Positions 1-12,100 of a DNA stretch of 64,000 bases are shown in pieces. Within the stretch, counting starts at the first letter, position 1. Every line of letters begins with the position of its first letter. The position numbers were made by a program, and so were the translations under genes. This DNA comes from Nemertoderma westbladi (lineage: Eukaryota > Xenacoelomorpha > Nemertodermatida > Nemertodermatidae). A model generated the notes under the pieces. The model searched no databases. It saw only the letters and a list, made by a program, of their open reading frames with translations, and was not told the origin of the DNA. The DNA lies in assembly GCA_032718475.1 (NCBI GenBank), contig JAUCBJ010006854.1, forward strand, positions 1 through 64,000, read 5' to 3'.

Positions 1-1285
1 TTCTTGATTTTTCGAGGGGGGACGCGTAATGCCAAAAAAATAAGATTCTTCAGAGCTTTTAGCGAATCTATCGTTTTGACGGACATGACGGACAATTGTC
101 CGTTTTCTTCACGCGAATTCACCATTAGGGTCTATGTAAAAAAAATTAAATATCGCCCCTACCCGCTAGAAGTTGCCCGGAATCGAAAGAGGGTCTAAAA
201 ATTAGATTTCACATATTTTTGTTTTAAAAATTAAGTCGATGGTTTACCGGCTAATGTCCGTCAAATTCGAGAAAACGGACAAAATGACTTTGCGGGATCC
301 GCTATAACTCGGCTAGTATTAATCGTACGGAGACGAAGGTAACGCGGGTGGATAGGGAAAGAGTAGTACTACGTTCGTATCGAATGGGGGTAAGATATTT
401 ATTAATATGTCGGGTCTAAAAAGGGGCCGTAACTTTTCCGTTTTTGTCCGTCATTTTTATATGATTAATATTTCCGAAATTTTTAATTCGAAAACGCTAG
501 TAGGAATCTGCCAATTCTTTTTCGGAAGTCGTAACAGACCACATGGGCTACATTCCTATCGAATGGGGGTACAAAAAATATGTCGGCAAAAGGGTCCAAA
601 AAGGGCCAGAAACTGATAAAGGATTCATAACTAATAACTTTTTAATTTTTTACTCTAGAAGGTTAAGGTACATTTTATACGGTTAATATTGATACGGGCA
701 ATCCAAATATTCGATTGGTTTTGCTGCGCAAATGATATAAAAAAAATGAGGGCCAATATTAAAATTTCGCGTTTCAAACTCGCTGCGCGGGAACACGTCT
801 AGCTCGAAAACTACTCAACGTCTGGGAGACGTATTTAAACATTCTTATAGAGCGTTAAATTATCTATCTTTCAGCGTTAGTTACAGCGCCGTAGCTATTA
901 TACAACTGGTGCGGCAGACGATCGTGTGAAATTAAATATTTATAAAAAGGGGCAAAAAAAATTTTTTTTTTAATAAATCGCTACTCCATTATAATTTAGC
1001 GTATTGCGCCAAAAGTAGATTTAAAATTTAGCAAATTACCTCCGCTATCTTTTTTCTTAACATTTATAATTAAAATTAAGAATTTTAAGGGCCGAAAAAT
1101 ATCGCGTAAATTTGGCCCTTTTTTTTCATTTTTTTTGGGGCCAAAAATGACCCCCTCTCAAAAGATAGAAAAAAAAATTACGGCAAAGAATATACCAATT
1201 TTATTGAATTTGGACCACCAGAACCGAAGTTAGAGCGATTTTAGTGAAAAAATAAAAATATTTTTTTTTGCAAAAAATTAAGAAT

Positions 1286-1358
1286 GGCCAATATTGGATT
1301 TCGTACCCTCGAACTTAGGTTTCATTAACGTGATTGATAACCACTAGACTATGTGACC
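1286..1358 (-). repeat. tRNA-like segment in repeat copy 1
   Basis: Read on the minus strand it starts GGTCACATAGTCTAGTGGTT, which resembles a tRNA 5' end and A box, and ends with a B-box-like GTACGAAATCC. The B box is damaged (GGTA instead of GGTT). A tRNA-derived pol III promoter remnant is the likely origin. The anticodon arm does not fold convincingly, so this is not a working tRNA gene. Confidence 0.55.
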
Positions 1359-2180
1359 AAGTGATTTTGAAATTTTCGAATGACTATTTTTAAACATCAA
1401 TAACTTCGGTTCTACTGGGCCGTTTGATCTGAAACTTTTTTCATTGGATAGAGGATAGATTGTAGTATGTGAAATAGGATACAACTTGGGAAAAAACGCA
1501 TGTGCACTTAGTGCAAAATGCACTTAAATAGTGCACATTTTTTCGATATTTCAAACACTATTATTTCAAGTTCTATACATCGTATAATGTTATTACTTGG
1601 GTTAAAATGTAGTTTGGAGTGATTTCTAACTATAATCTTAACATTTGTTTATCTTTTTATGTCTATAAATTGACTTAAAATGTCCATGAATATGGTCCAA
1701 AATCGCAAATGTCGCGATTTATTAAATTTGATTTTTTACACTTTTAGCGACTGACACTTGATCATGCACCATCGTAGATCGGTAGAGGATAGACATAAGT
1801 GTGTGAAATAGGAACCACCTATAGGATCCGCTAAAGTGCACTTGTGCAAATATGTGTGCAAATGCGCAATTTTTTTTAATAAGGTCAACTTGTGTATTAT
1901 TGGGTTCTTTTCGTTGCAGATAGTTTATTTTCATATTAATATGTTGTTTGGACCTTACTGAGCGCATTAGGGACATGTGTACAAATAACCGGTCCTTATA
2001 AGAGTTCGATTGGGTAAATTAATAAAACATAAGGTTGTAATATTCTAAAAAAACAGTGTGATCTTAAATGAATTTTAAACAATAAATAGAGATTAGATAA
2101 CAAATGGACCACACAATTTATTAAAAAACTCGCACCTTTTCGGACTTATAGCTTCAATTTTATTCAACAGTGGATATTTG

Positions 2181-2226
2181 GGGGAAGTTAGATGAACTGC
2201 ATTTATGCAGTGATTCTAACTTCCCC
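2181..2226. other. hairpin A, copy 1
   Basis: A 12-bp outer stem (2181-2192 with 2215-2226) and an inner stem around ACTGCA/TGCAGT with a TTTA loop, separated by a small symmetric internal loop. Maintained in all three repeat copies. Confidence 0.8.
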
Positions 2227-2736
2227 TTTCTTAATATAATATACCAAAGGCACATTCTTTGGAGGACCTGTTGTTTACTATGTAGACTTTGTTCAACCTA
2301 AACAACTTAAGTCAGATTAACAATATTATCCTGTAAAATTTCTAAGCAATGACTGGTATGAATAATGCTGAACTTCGAACTATGGTTCTGTAATTAAATT
2401 TGATTACTTCAACTTTTATACGGATTTACCAGTGAAAGAAACCTAGAATCCATTATCACAATGTAACAGTATCAATAACCATATCTATTCTATGTAGATC
2501 ATAAGAGAGACATCCTTGATTCATATATTATAATTTCCGAGCTGAAATGTTTCGGTGACTATAACTTACAGACTTCGTATTATGTACAAACGACTGAGTA
2601 GTATATATTAATATTAATGGGTTACCGGTATATAGAACGAGTGTAGACTGGGAGCGAAAATATATTACATACAATTTCGAGTAATATAAAATTAACGAGT
2701 CCAGTTCATTTCCCCTCGTGTCATTCGACGCATACC

Positions 2737-2752
2737 CCCCCCCCCCCCCCCT
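2737..2752. repeat. C-tract in repeat copy 1
   Basis: A homopolymer run of about 16 C. It sits at the same place in the unit as the longer tract in copy 2. Length may be unreliable in any assembly. Confidence 0.9.
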
Positions 2753-2849
2753 CCACGCTTTTCCCTTTACATCGTAGTCTTTCTTTAAGTATAACTTCAT
2801 TTTGGGTCCACCTTGGTGGGAAGAAACATTTTTTAAAAACATTCAGTAA

Positions 2850-2881
2850 GGGCGGCGTCGAGTGAGGTGAATTCGCCGCCC
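2850..2881. other. hairpin B, copy 1
   Basis: GC-rich 8-bp stem GGGCGGCG (2850-2857) pairing with CGCCGCCC (2874-2881) around a loop containing GAGGTGAAT. Lies close to the end of the repeat unit. Confidence 0.65.
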
Positions 2882-4255
2882 CTCTAAAGGACGCAGTCTA
2901 CATACTGGACGCGTAGTTACTGCGAAAACGGTGTTCCCCCCCCATTCGACCTATTTCCAGCCGTACGATTTTCTCGATTTTTCGAGGGGGGACGCGTAAT
3001 GCCAAAAAAATAAGATTCTTCAGAGCTTTTAGCGAATCTATCGGTTTGACGGACAGTACGGACGATTGTCCGTTTTCTTCACGCGAATTCACCATTAGGG
3101 TCTATGTAAAAAAAATTAAATATCGCCCCTACCTGCTAGAGGTCGCCCGGAATCGAAAGAGGGTCTAAAAATTAGATTTCACATATTTTTGTTTTAAAAA
3201 TTAAGTCGATGGTTTACCGGCTAATGTCCGTCAAATTCGAGAAAACGGACAAAATGACTTTGCGGTTTTCACTATAAGTCGGATAATATTAATCGTACGG
3301 AGACAAAAGTAACACGTCTGGATATGAGAAGAGTGGTACTACGTTCGTATCGAATGGGGGTAAGATATTTTTTAATATTTCGGGTCGTAAAAGGGGCCGT
3401 AACTTTTCCGTTTTTGTCCGTCATTTTTATATAATTAATATTTCCGAAATTTTTAATTCGGAAACGCTAGTAGGAATCTGCCAATTCTTTTTCGGAAGGC
3501 GTAACAGACCACAGGGGCGACATTCCTATCGAATGGGGGTACAAAAAATATGTCGGCAAAAGGGTCCAAAAAGGGCCAGAAAGTGATAAAAGGTTTATAA
3601 CTAATAACTTTTTTATTTTTGACTCTACATGGTTAAGGTACATTTTATACGGTTAATATCGATACGAGGAATTCAAATATTCGATTGGTTTTGCTGCGCA
3701 AATGATATAAAAAAAATGAGGGCCAATATTAAAATTTCGCGTTTCAAACTGGCTGCGCGGGAACACGTCTAGCTCGAAAACTACTCAACGTCTGGGAGAC
3801 GCATTTAAACATTCTTATAGAGCGTTAAATTATCTATCTTTCAGCCTTAGTTACAACGCCGTAGCTATTATACAACTGGTGCGGCAGACGATCGTGTGAA
3901 ATAAAATATTTATAAAAAGGGACGAAAAATTTTTTTTTTTTAATAAATCGCTACTCTATTATAATTTAGCGTATTGCGCCAAAAGTACATTTAAAATGTA
4001 GAAAATTACCTCCGCTACCTTTTTTCTTAACATTTATAATTAAAATTATGAATTTTAAGGGCCCAAAAATATCGCGTAATTTTGGCCCTTTTTTTCATTT
4101 TTTTTTGGGGCCAAAAATGACCCCCTCTCAAAAGATAGAAAAAAAAATTACGGCAAAGAATATACCAATTTTATTGAATTTAGACCACCAGAACCGAAGT
4201 TAGAGCGATTTTAGTGAAAAAATAAAAAAAATTTTTTTTGCAAAAAATTAAGAAT

Positions 4256-4328
4256 GGCCAATATTGGATTTCGTACCCACGAACTTAGGTTTCATTAACG
4301 TGATTGATAACCACTAGACTATGTGACC
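4256..4328 (-). repeat. tRNA-like segment in repeat copy 2
   Basis: Same tRNA-like segment as in copy 1, at the same place in the unit. The A-box region is intact; the B-box region carries the same GGTA change. Confidence 0.55.
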
Positions 4329-5153
4329 AAGTGAATTTGAAATTTTCGAGTGACTATTTTTAAACATCAATAACTTCGGTTCTACTGGGCCGTTTGATCT
4401 GAATCTTTTTTCATTGGATAGAGGATAGATTGTAGTGTGTGAAATAGGATACAACTTGGGAAAAGACGCATGTGCACTTAGTGCAAAATGCACTTAAATA
4501 GTGGACATTTTTTCGATATTTCAAACACTATTATTTCCAGTTCTATTGATCGTAGAATGTTATTACTTGGGTTAAAATGTAGTTTGGAGTGATTTCTAAC
4601 TATAATCTTAACATTTGTTTATCTTTTTATGTCTATAAAGTGACTTAAACTGTCCATGAATATGGTCCAAAATCGCAAATGTCGCGATTTATTAAATTGG
4701 ATTTTTGACACTTTTAGCGACTGACACTTGATCATGCACCATCGTAGATCGGTAGAGAATAGACATAAGTGTGTTAAATAGGAACCACCTTTAGGATCCG
4801 CTAAAGTGCACTTGTGCAAATATGGGTGCAAATGTGCAATTTTTTTTAATAAGGTCAAATGGTGTATTATTGGGTTCTTTTCGTTGCAGATAATTTATTT
4901 TCATATTAATATGTTGTATGGACCTTACTGAGCGCATTAAGAGTATGTGTACAAATAACCGGTCCTTATAAGGGTTCGATTGTATAAATTAATAATAAAT
5001 AAGGTTGTAATATTCTAAAAACCAGTGTGATCTTAAATGAACTTTAAACAATAAATAGAGATCAGATAACAAATGGACCAGACAATTTATTAAAAAACTC
5101 GAACCTTTTCGGACTTAATATATTGCTTCAATTTTAATCATCAGTGGATATTT

Positions 5154-5201
5154 GGGGGAAGTTAGATAAACTGCATTTATGCAGTGAATCTAACTTCCCC
5201 C
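5154..5201. other. hairpin A, copy 2
   Basis: Outer stem of 13 bp (5154-5166 with 5189-5201), same inner stem and loop as copy 1. Outer arm reads GGGGGAAGTTAGA. Confidence 0.8.
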
Positions 5202-5707
5202 TTCATGATATAATATAACAAAGACACACTCTTTGGAGGACCTGTTGTTTACTATGTAGACTTTGTTCAACCTAAAAAACTTAAGTCAGATTAACAATAT
5301 TATCCTGTAAAATTTCTAAGCAATGACTGGTATGAATAATGCTGATCTTCGAACAATGGTTCTGTAATTAAATTTTATTACTTCAAAATTTATACGGATT
5401 TACCAGTGAAAGAAACCTAGAATCCATTATCACAATGTAACAGTATCAATAACCATATTTATTCTATGTAGATCATAAGAGAGACATCCTTGATTCATAT
5501 ATTATAATTTCCGAGCTGAAATGTTTCAGTGACTATAACTTACAGACTTCGTATTATGTACAAACGACTGAGTAGTATATATTAATATTAATGGGTTACC
5601 AGTATATAGAACGAGTGTAGACTGGGAGCGAAAATATATTACATACAATTTCGAGTAATATAAAATTAACGAGTCCAGTTCGTCTCCCCTCGTGTCATTC
5701 GACGCAT

Positions 5708-5734
5708 ACCCCCCCCCCCCCCCCCCCCCCCCCC
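5708..5734. repeat. C-tract in repeat copy 2
   Basis: A homopolymer run of about 26 C at the position equivalent to the tract in copy 1, so the tract has changed length between copies. Confidence 0.9.
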
Positions 5735-5835
5735 TCCACGCTTTTCCCTTTACATCGTAGTCTTTCTTTAAGTATAACTTCATTTTGGGTCCACCTTGGT
5801 GGGATAAATATTTCTCCATTTGACGCAACACCGCC

Positions 5836-5870
5836 GCGGCCGCTATGAGGGAGGTGAATACCGCGGCCGC
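5836..5870. other. hairpin B, copy 2, different stem
   Basis: Same place in the unit and a related loop (GAGGTGAAT kept), but the stem is now GCGGCCGC on both sides (5836-5843 and 5863-5870), which is self-complementary. The stem sequence has changed completely while pairing is kept. Confidence 0.65.
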
Positions 5871-7248
5871 TCCTAAAGCCGCAGGCCATCGCTAACTATA
5901 TAGGTTAACTTGGGATTCTGGGGGACTTTTCGATGAAGGAACTGACCAAATTTTTTTATTTTCTCACCAGGGGAGCGGCTCGGAATTCTAAGATATTAGC
6001 AACTCTAACATTATTAAATCTAACCCTTCGACGGACACGGCGGACAAAAAACCGTCATTTTTTCGACAATTTTAAAATTTTTTTGAAAGGCGCTCTACAG
6101 TGGCTCGAAAAAACCCTAGGTTATTGCTTAGCCGACGCCGGGATACGATAGAAGGGATTAATTAGTGAATTCGTTTTTTTTTTCAAAAAAGATTACCACG
6201 CCTTTTTTCCGAAAATGTCCGTCAAAGTTGAAAAAACGGACAAAATGACTTTGCGGGATCCGCTATAACTCGGCTAATATTAATCGTACGGGGACGAAAG
6301 TAACGCGGTTGGAAAGGGGAAGAGTGGTACTACCTTCGTATCGAATGGGGGTAAGATATTTATTAAAATTTCGGGTGGAAAAAGGGGCTGTAAATTTGTA
6401 CGTTTTTGTCCGTCTTTTTTGGAAAACTTATTTCCGAAATGTTTAATTCGACAACGCGGGTAGGAATCCACTAATTCTTTTATGAAACTCGTAGAAGACC
6501 ATTGGGGCTACGTTCCTATCGAATGGGGGTACAAAAAATATGTCGGCAATAGGGGCCAAAAAGGGCCAGAATTTGTAAAGTAGTTTTTATCGAATAATTT
6601 TTTATTTTTAACTTTAGTTGGTTAAGGTACATTCTATACAGTCAATATCCATACGGGGAATTCAAATATGCTATCGGTTTTGCTCCAAGGATGATATTAA
6701 AAAAATGAGGGCCAAAATTATAATTTCGCGCTTCAAACTTGCTTCGCGGGAAATCGTCTAGCTCGAAAACTACTTAACTTACGGGAGATTTGTTTACACA
6801 GACTTATAGTGCGTTAAATTATCTATCTAACAGCGTTAATCACAGCGCCGGAGGTATTATAAAACTGGAGCGGCAGGCGATCGTGTGAAATATAATATTT
6901 ATAAAAAGGGACGAAAAATTTTTTTTTTTAACAAATCGCTATTCCATTATAATTTAGCGTATTGCGCCAAAAGTACCTGTAAAAAGTATCAAATTAACTC
7001 CGCTATCTTTTATCTTAACATATATAATTAAAATTACGAATTTTAAGGGTCGAAAAATATCGCGTTATTTTGGCCCTTTTTTTTAATTTTTTTGGGGCCA
7101 AAAATAACCCCTTCTCAAAAGATTAAGAAAAAAATTACGGCAAAGAATATACCAATTTTATTGAATTTGGACCACCAGAACCGAAGTTAGAGCGATTTTA
7201 GTGAAAAAATAAAAATAATTTTTTTTGCAAAAAAATTAAGAATGGTCA

Positions 7249-7321
7249 GGTCAATATTGGATTTCGAACCCGCGAACTTAGGTTTCATTAACGTGATTGA
7301 TAACCACTAGACTATGTGACC
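7249..7321 (-). repeat. tRNA-like segment in repeat copy 3, intact B box
   Basis: On the minus strand the segment begins GGTCA and ends TGACC, giving a 5-bp acceptor-like stem. The A box (TAGTCTAGTGG) is present and the B box reads GGTTCGAAATCC, which fits the pol III consensus. Copies 1 and 2 have lost this B box. The anticodon arm is poor, so a tRNA-derived promoter is more likely than a real tRNA. Confidence 0.6.
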
Positions 7322-7532
7322 AAGAGAATTTGAAATTTTCGAGTGACTATTTTTAAACATAAATAACTTCGGTTCTACAGGGCCGTTTAATCTGAAACTT
7401 TTTTCATTGGATAGAGGATAGATTGTAGTGTGTGAAATAGGATAAAACTTGGGAAAAGACTTATGTGCACTTAGTGCAAAATGCACTTAAATAGTGAACA
7501 TTTTTTCGATATTTCAAACACTATTATTTCCA

Positions 7533-8082
7533 GTTCTATTCATCGTAGAATGTTATTTTTTGGATTAAAATGTAGTTTGGAATGATTTCTAACTATAATC
7601 GTAACATTTGTTTAACTTTTTATGTCTATAAAGTGACTTAAAATGTCCATGAATATGGTCCAAAATCGCAAATCCAGATTTATTAAATTGGATTTTTGAC
7701 ACTTTTAGCGACTGACACTTGATCATACACCATCGTAGATCGGTAGAGGATAAACATAAGTTTGTTAAATAAGAGCCACCATTACGATCTGCTAAAGTGC
7801 ATTTGTAGTTCTATTCATCGTAGAATGTTATTTTTTGGATTAAAATGTAGTTTGGAATGATTTCTAACTATAATCGTAACATTTGTTTAACTTTTTATGT
7901 CTATAAAGTGACTTAAAATGTCCATGAATATGGTCCAAAATCGCAAATCCAGATTTATTAAATTGGATTTTTGACACTTTTAGCGACTGACACTTGATCA
8001 TACACCATCGTAGATCGGTAGAGGATAAACATAAGTTTTTTAAATAAGAGCCACCATTACGATCTGCTAAAGTGCATTTGTA
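7533..8082. repeat. 275-bp tandem duplication inside repeat copy 3
   Basis: The block starting GTTCTATTCATCG at 7533 is repeated from 7808 with period 275 and almost no differences, so the duplication is recent. The corresponding block is single in copies 1 and 2. Confidence 0.9.
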
Positions 8083-8451
8083 CAAATAAGTGTGCAAAAG
8101 TGCAAATTTTTTAATAAGGTCAAATTATATAGTATTGGGTTATTTTCTTTGCAGATACTTTATTTTCATATTAATATGTTGTTTGAACCTTACTGAGCGC
8201 ATTAGGGGATATGCGTACAAATAACCGGCCCTTATGAGGCTTCGATTGGGTAAATTAATAAAACATAAGGTTGTATAGTATAATATTCTAAAAACCAGTG
8301 TGATATTAAATGCACTTTAAATAATAAATAGAAATCAAATAACAATTGGACCACACAATTAAAAACTCGCACAATTTTGTACTTATTATATCGCTTCAAA
8401 TTAATTCAACAGTGGATATTTGGGGGAAGGGGGAAGTTACAGTGTGCATTC

Positions 8452-8500
8452 GGGGGAAGTTTGGTGAACTGCATTTATGCAGTGAATCCAAACTTCCCCC
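8452..8500. other. hairpin A, copy 3, with paired changes
   Basis: Outer stem of 13 bp (8452-8464 with 8488-8500). The arm reads GGGGGAAGTTTGG; two positions differ from copy 2, and the opposite arm carries the two matching changes, so pairing is kept (A:T to T:A and A:T to G:C). An extra partial GGGGGAAG stretch lies just upstream (8421-8440). Confidence 0.8.
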
Positions 8501-8530
8501 TTTGAGATATCATATACTTAAGACATGCTA

Positions 8531-9154
8531 GGGTGACGGGGAAATATTTGTTACTGTCACACTTTGCTTCCATTTATCCTATCCTTTATTATTACCCTAG
8601 TCAGATAAGAGATAATAATCAGTAAAAACCAAACTAAACTGTCTTTCATGCAAACAAATTTCTAACTAAAGACGAGTGAATGACCATGACCATGGAAATA
8701 ATTTTAAATATAATTGTATATCAACTATTTGGGGAGGCTTCCAAGTTAAACCCGAAAACAATTATTTTGTTACATAGTAAATAACGTTGTATGTTCTTCT
8801 TCCTATCATAATAAAATATAAATGAAATATCTCAGATCGCTATGCCCTGTAACATTTCACAACCAAAATATTTAAGTGTGAAAAGTGTAGGCCTACCACA
8901 CTCCGCCCAAACAACCGCAAACGCATAGCCAACAAATTTAACAAAAGGTTACATACATGTTGGGTTCATGACGAGATCAGTGAAAATTGATCGCGTAATA
9001 TAAAGTAAAAAATTAATAGTCGGGCTGGCTCTCCTCCACTTTCTTACCCAATGGATATGTTGTTGTAATAATCTAATATTGGGGCGGCTTTCTCTCGGTT
9101 CAGAGCTCTACGGGGTTTATCAAAATAATAGCGAGTTCGAATTTCGCTAAGAAC
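8531..9154. other. junction between the 2.97-kb repeats and the BEL element
   Basis: No gene is seen. Its right end (about 9055-9154) continues the minus-strand pol frame past a TGA into a short stretch that still resembles the integrase zinc-binding region, then stops matching. No copy of a long terminal repeat could be recognised here, so the 3' end of the element appears deleted. Confidence 0.5.
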
Positions 9155-12100
9155 TCATTCTCTACCAGCATGATAAAGTTTACTGTGAACATCTACAATC
9201 ATCTTGATTTGTACTTCAAGATTTCTAATGAGTATGGGGAATTTAGTGTCAAAGGATAATGGCGCATTGGTGAGCCTTCCTCCAACACGTATTAACCCAT
9301 CTATCATTGTGCTAGAGAATCGATCCCTTAAGCGCATCTGCGGATTTCTCAACAACAGGAAATACTTATCGGAATCCTCATAGCATTGCAGGAGTCTCAG
9401 TATCTGCTTATTGGTTTCTTCATGCTCCTGGTAACTAATTTTCTCCTTTAGAAACCGGTCGGATGTCTTATATTTGGGTAAATTTTTAATAACATGAACT
9501 TGCGCAGATGTCAATGGAGCGGTATCACTAATGGTCTTCGTCCTGGAGTAGTGATGATGAAAACATCTCCTTAAATACGTGACGGCTTTACAGAGCCGAT
9601 TCCAGGAACTGTAGTGATGCATTGCTCTCTGCAGCAGGGGTGAGATTCCTTGCGAGACGTCTGGTATTCCAGATTTCCAATCTCTATCTCTAATTTCCAC
9701 AACAGACTTATTTGTGGTGAGGGATTGTGGATCCGAAGCATCGTTTCCGGAAGTATGTAATACAGATAGATCGATAGTCGGTTTAAATAACTTCGATTTA
9801 CTCGCCCGGGTTTTAGGTTTGACTTTCTCCGCTCCCTTGGCTTGTCTAATCTCCGCCGTAGTAAGGTGAGGAGACCATTCATCCTCTTCCTTACTCAGGA
9901 AGTCGGGTCCACCCAACCAGTCTGGAGTATCTATCAGTTCCTGTGGAGTCGCTCCCCTGGAGGCGATATCGGCTGGATTAATCGTACCAGGGCAATGTCT
10001 CCATTGATCTATCTTTGTGCGACTAAGAATAATAGCTACCCTGTTAGTAACAAAAACGCTGAACTGACAGACTTCATTGGTTATATACTCCAACACGAGT
10101 AAAGCGTCGGTCCAATAAACAGTTTTCTCCAGTGAATAGTCGATTTGTTCTGTTACGTTCCGGCCGATGGCTGTAGCGTATAAAGCAGCTTTTAACTCCG
10201 CTCGAGGAACCTTTAACTTGTTGTTAATCAATGCCTTAGAGGTAACCAAGGCGACTTTGATTCCATCAGGAGTTTCGACTCGCAGATATGCTACTATACC
10301 TATTCCCATGTCGCTGGCGTCTCCAAACACATGGAGTTGATAGGAATACGTAGGAAGAACATGACCAAAATATGCACGGGAAATTACAAAGCTCTCGATG
10401 GCAGGTAGAGAATCTTCCCATTTCATCCATTTCTTTAACAGTTCTCCCTTAAGTGGATCGTCCCATGAGTGGTTTTCAAGCCACATTTGTTGTACTAAAC
10501 TCCGAGCAATCAATATAACTGGGCTAATAAATCCCAATGGGTCGAAATAAGTGCTCAGGATACTTAAACAAATCCGTTTGGTCCGAACTGGATTATCTCG
10601 CTGTTTTAGCTGAAAAAACAGGATATCTCTTTCAGTGTCCCACTTCAAGCCAAGCGTCTTGGTTTCTGGAAGATCATCCTTTATTAAGTCTAGGTCTTTC
10701 GCTCCTCGGTCTTCTACCGGTATCGCTTCCAGAAACTCACGGGAGTTGCTAGTGAATTTCGTCAGTCGAAATCCACCTCTTTTCAAACACTCTACCGTTC
10801 CTTTCGCGACATCAATGGCTTCCTCTACTGATGGAAGGGACCTTAAATTATCGTCCATGTATATATTACGCTTGATGTTGTCTATCACCTCTTTTGAGAA
10901 GGCGTCTCGGTTGTCATTCGCAGTGGTCCGCACCACGGAGCAGGCGTTGGAAGGGCTTGATATGATCCCAAAAGCCTGGATGGTCATCCAGTACTCTACC
11001 GGTTTCTGGTTGAGATCTCCTTCAGGCCACCACAGAAATCTCAGGCTGTCTCTATCTCTATCCAGCGCCTTGACTTGTAAGAACATTCCTTCTATATCGG
11101 AGGCGAACGCGATGGAATATTGTCTTAATCTTAAAAGTATTCCCAACAAGGATTGGAGTAAGTTGGGTCCTGGTAACAACTCGGAATTGAGGGATTGGCC
11201 CATATATAGAGCAGAGCCATCGAATACGACTCGTACTTCATGGGGTTTACCGGGTTTGGGAACGTAATAATGTGTTAAGTAATACGTTCTCTCGGTTACT
11301 GGTGTTCCTTCCGGTACTCGCTCCGCGTATCCCTTTGTAATAAATTTCTTCAACTGAGTTTGGTACATTTCTTTAGCTGAAGCATTAGCCGTAAGGCGTC
11401 GATGTAATTGAGTGATTATTTTCTCTGCCAAGGGTCTGTTATTTATAAATCTAGGTTCTCGTTTTCGAAATGGTAGGCCGATTTCATATCTACCTTGATC
11501 TTTTAAAAAACGGGTAGTTGTTTCCTGGATTTGCTTGGCTCTTTCTTCTTCTATCGATAGGGCCTTATCGTATGAATTGGGCTCTACCAATTCTTGAGTA
11601 AAGAATCGTACGGCGAGTTCGTCCCGAGTTCTAGCGTTGTAGCGCTCTATCTCATCATTTAGTTCGTCATTGTAATCAATGGGTCCCGATGGGCGAATCA
11701 GTTGACATAGGTTCACCTGGTTTTTCCACGTTTTGTTTTCTGTAAGTAGGTCGATTGTGTTCTCTTCATCGAAGAGTTGGTAGATGTCGTCATTATCTGA
11801 GGAGTATGGTGTTCCCTCAGTTAGTTCGTCCACCTCACTGCTCTCCTCTTCCCCATCATTTACTTGGTATATTCGTTCTTGTGGCATTCTCTCTTCGAGA
11901 GTTCTGCGGGAAGGGCCAGTAAAGTACCAACCTACTCTAGTTCTTACCGCATAGGTTTGCAGTGGCTGTGGTTGAGCAGGCCGTTTCTCCAATGTCTCGA
12001 GCGCCTCATGCGCGTTTTGGCCGATGAGTATTTGCACTCCAGGATAATCTGTCTGGAATCGAGGTATCTTAAGATGTTGGATGCTCTCATCCTCGTCCCA

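Larger units (their letters stand above)
1..2970. repeat. 2.97-kb tandem repeat unit, copy 1
   Basis: First of three tandem copies of a long non-coding unit; landmark words recur exactly 2970 bp later (for example GACGCGTAAT at 21 and 2991, CCACTAGACT at 1341 and 4311). Long identical blocks alternate with scattered substitutions. No long reading frame is shared by the copies. The unit holds, in order, a GTCCGT-rich AT-rich part, a tRNA-like segment, a stretch with repeated GTGCA words, a hairpin, a C-tract and a GC-rich hairpin near its end. The unit may be a large satellite or a tandemly arrayed non-autonomous element; it matches no family I can name. The left end is cut by the window edge. 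Confidence 0.9.
2971..5940. repeat. 2.97-kb tandem repeat unit, copy 2
   Basis: Second copy of the tandem unit, mostly collinear with copy 1 at high identity. It differs by point changes, a longer C-tract, and a replaced GC-rich hairpin near its end. The junction with copy 3 is diverged, so the boundary near 5940 is approximate. Confidence 0.9.
5941..8530. repeat. 2.97-kb tandem repeat unit, copy 3, diverged and truncated
   Basis: Third copy. Its first ~290 bases are only weakly similar to the other copies; clear similarity resumes near 6225. The tRNA-like segment lies 2993 bp after the one in copy 2. Similarity fades just after the hairpin near 8520, so the C-tract and GC-rich hairpin of the other copies are missing. 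It also carries its own 275-bp internal duplication. This is the most diverged copy, which makes it useful for judging which parts are kept. Confidence 0.85.

Noticed and set aside
2528-2842. Frames with poly-Gly across the C-tracts (also 5526-5831)
   Set aside because: Shared between repeat copies only because of sequence identity; the poly-Gly stretch is the homopolymer tract.
8531-9100. 3' LTR of the BEL element
   Set aside because: No matching direct repeat could be found on the other side of the element; borders would be guesswork.
10635-11267. 210-aa plus-strand frame opposite the BEL pol gene
   Set aside because: Antisense shadow of a well-supported polyprotein with clear motifs.
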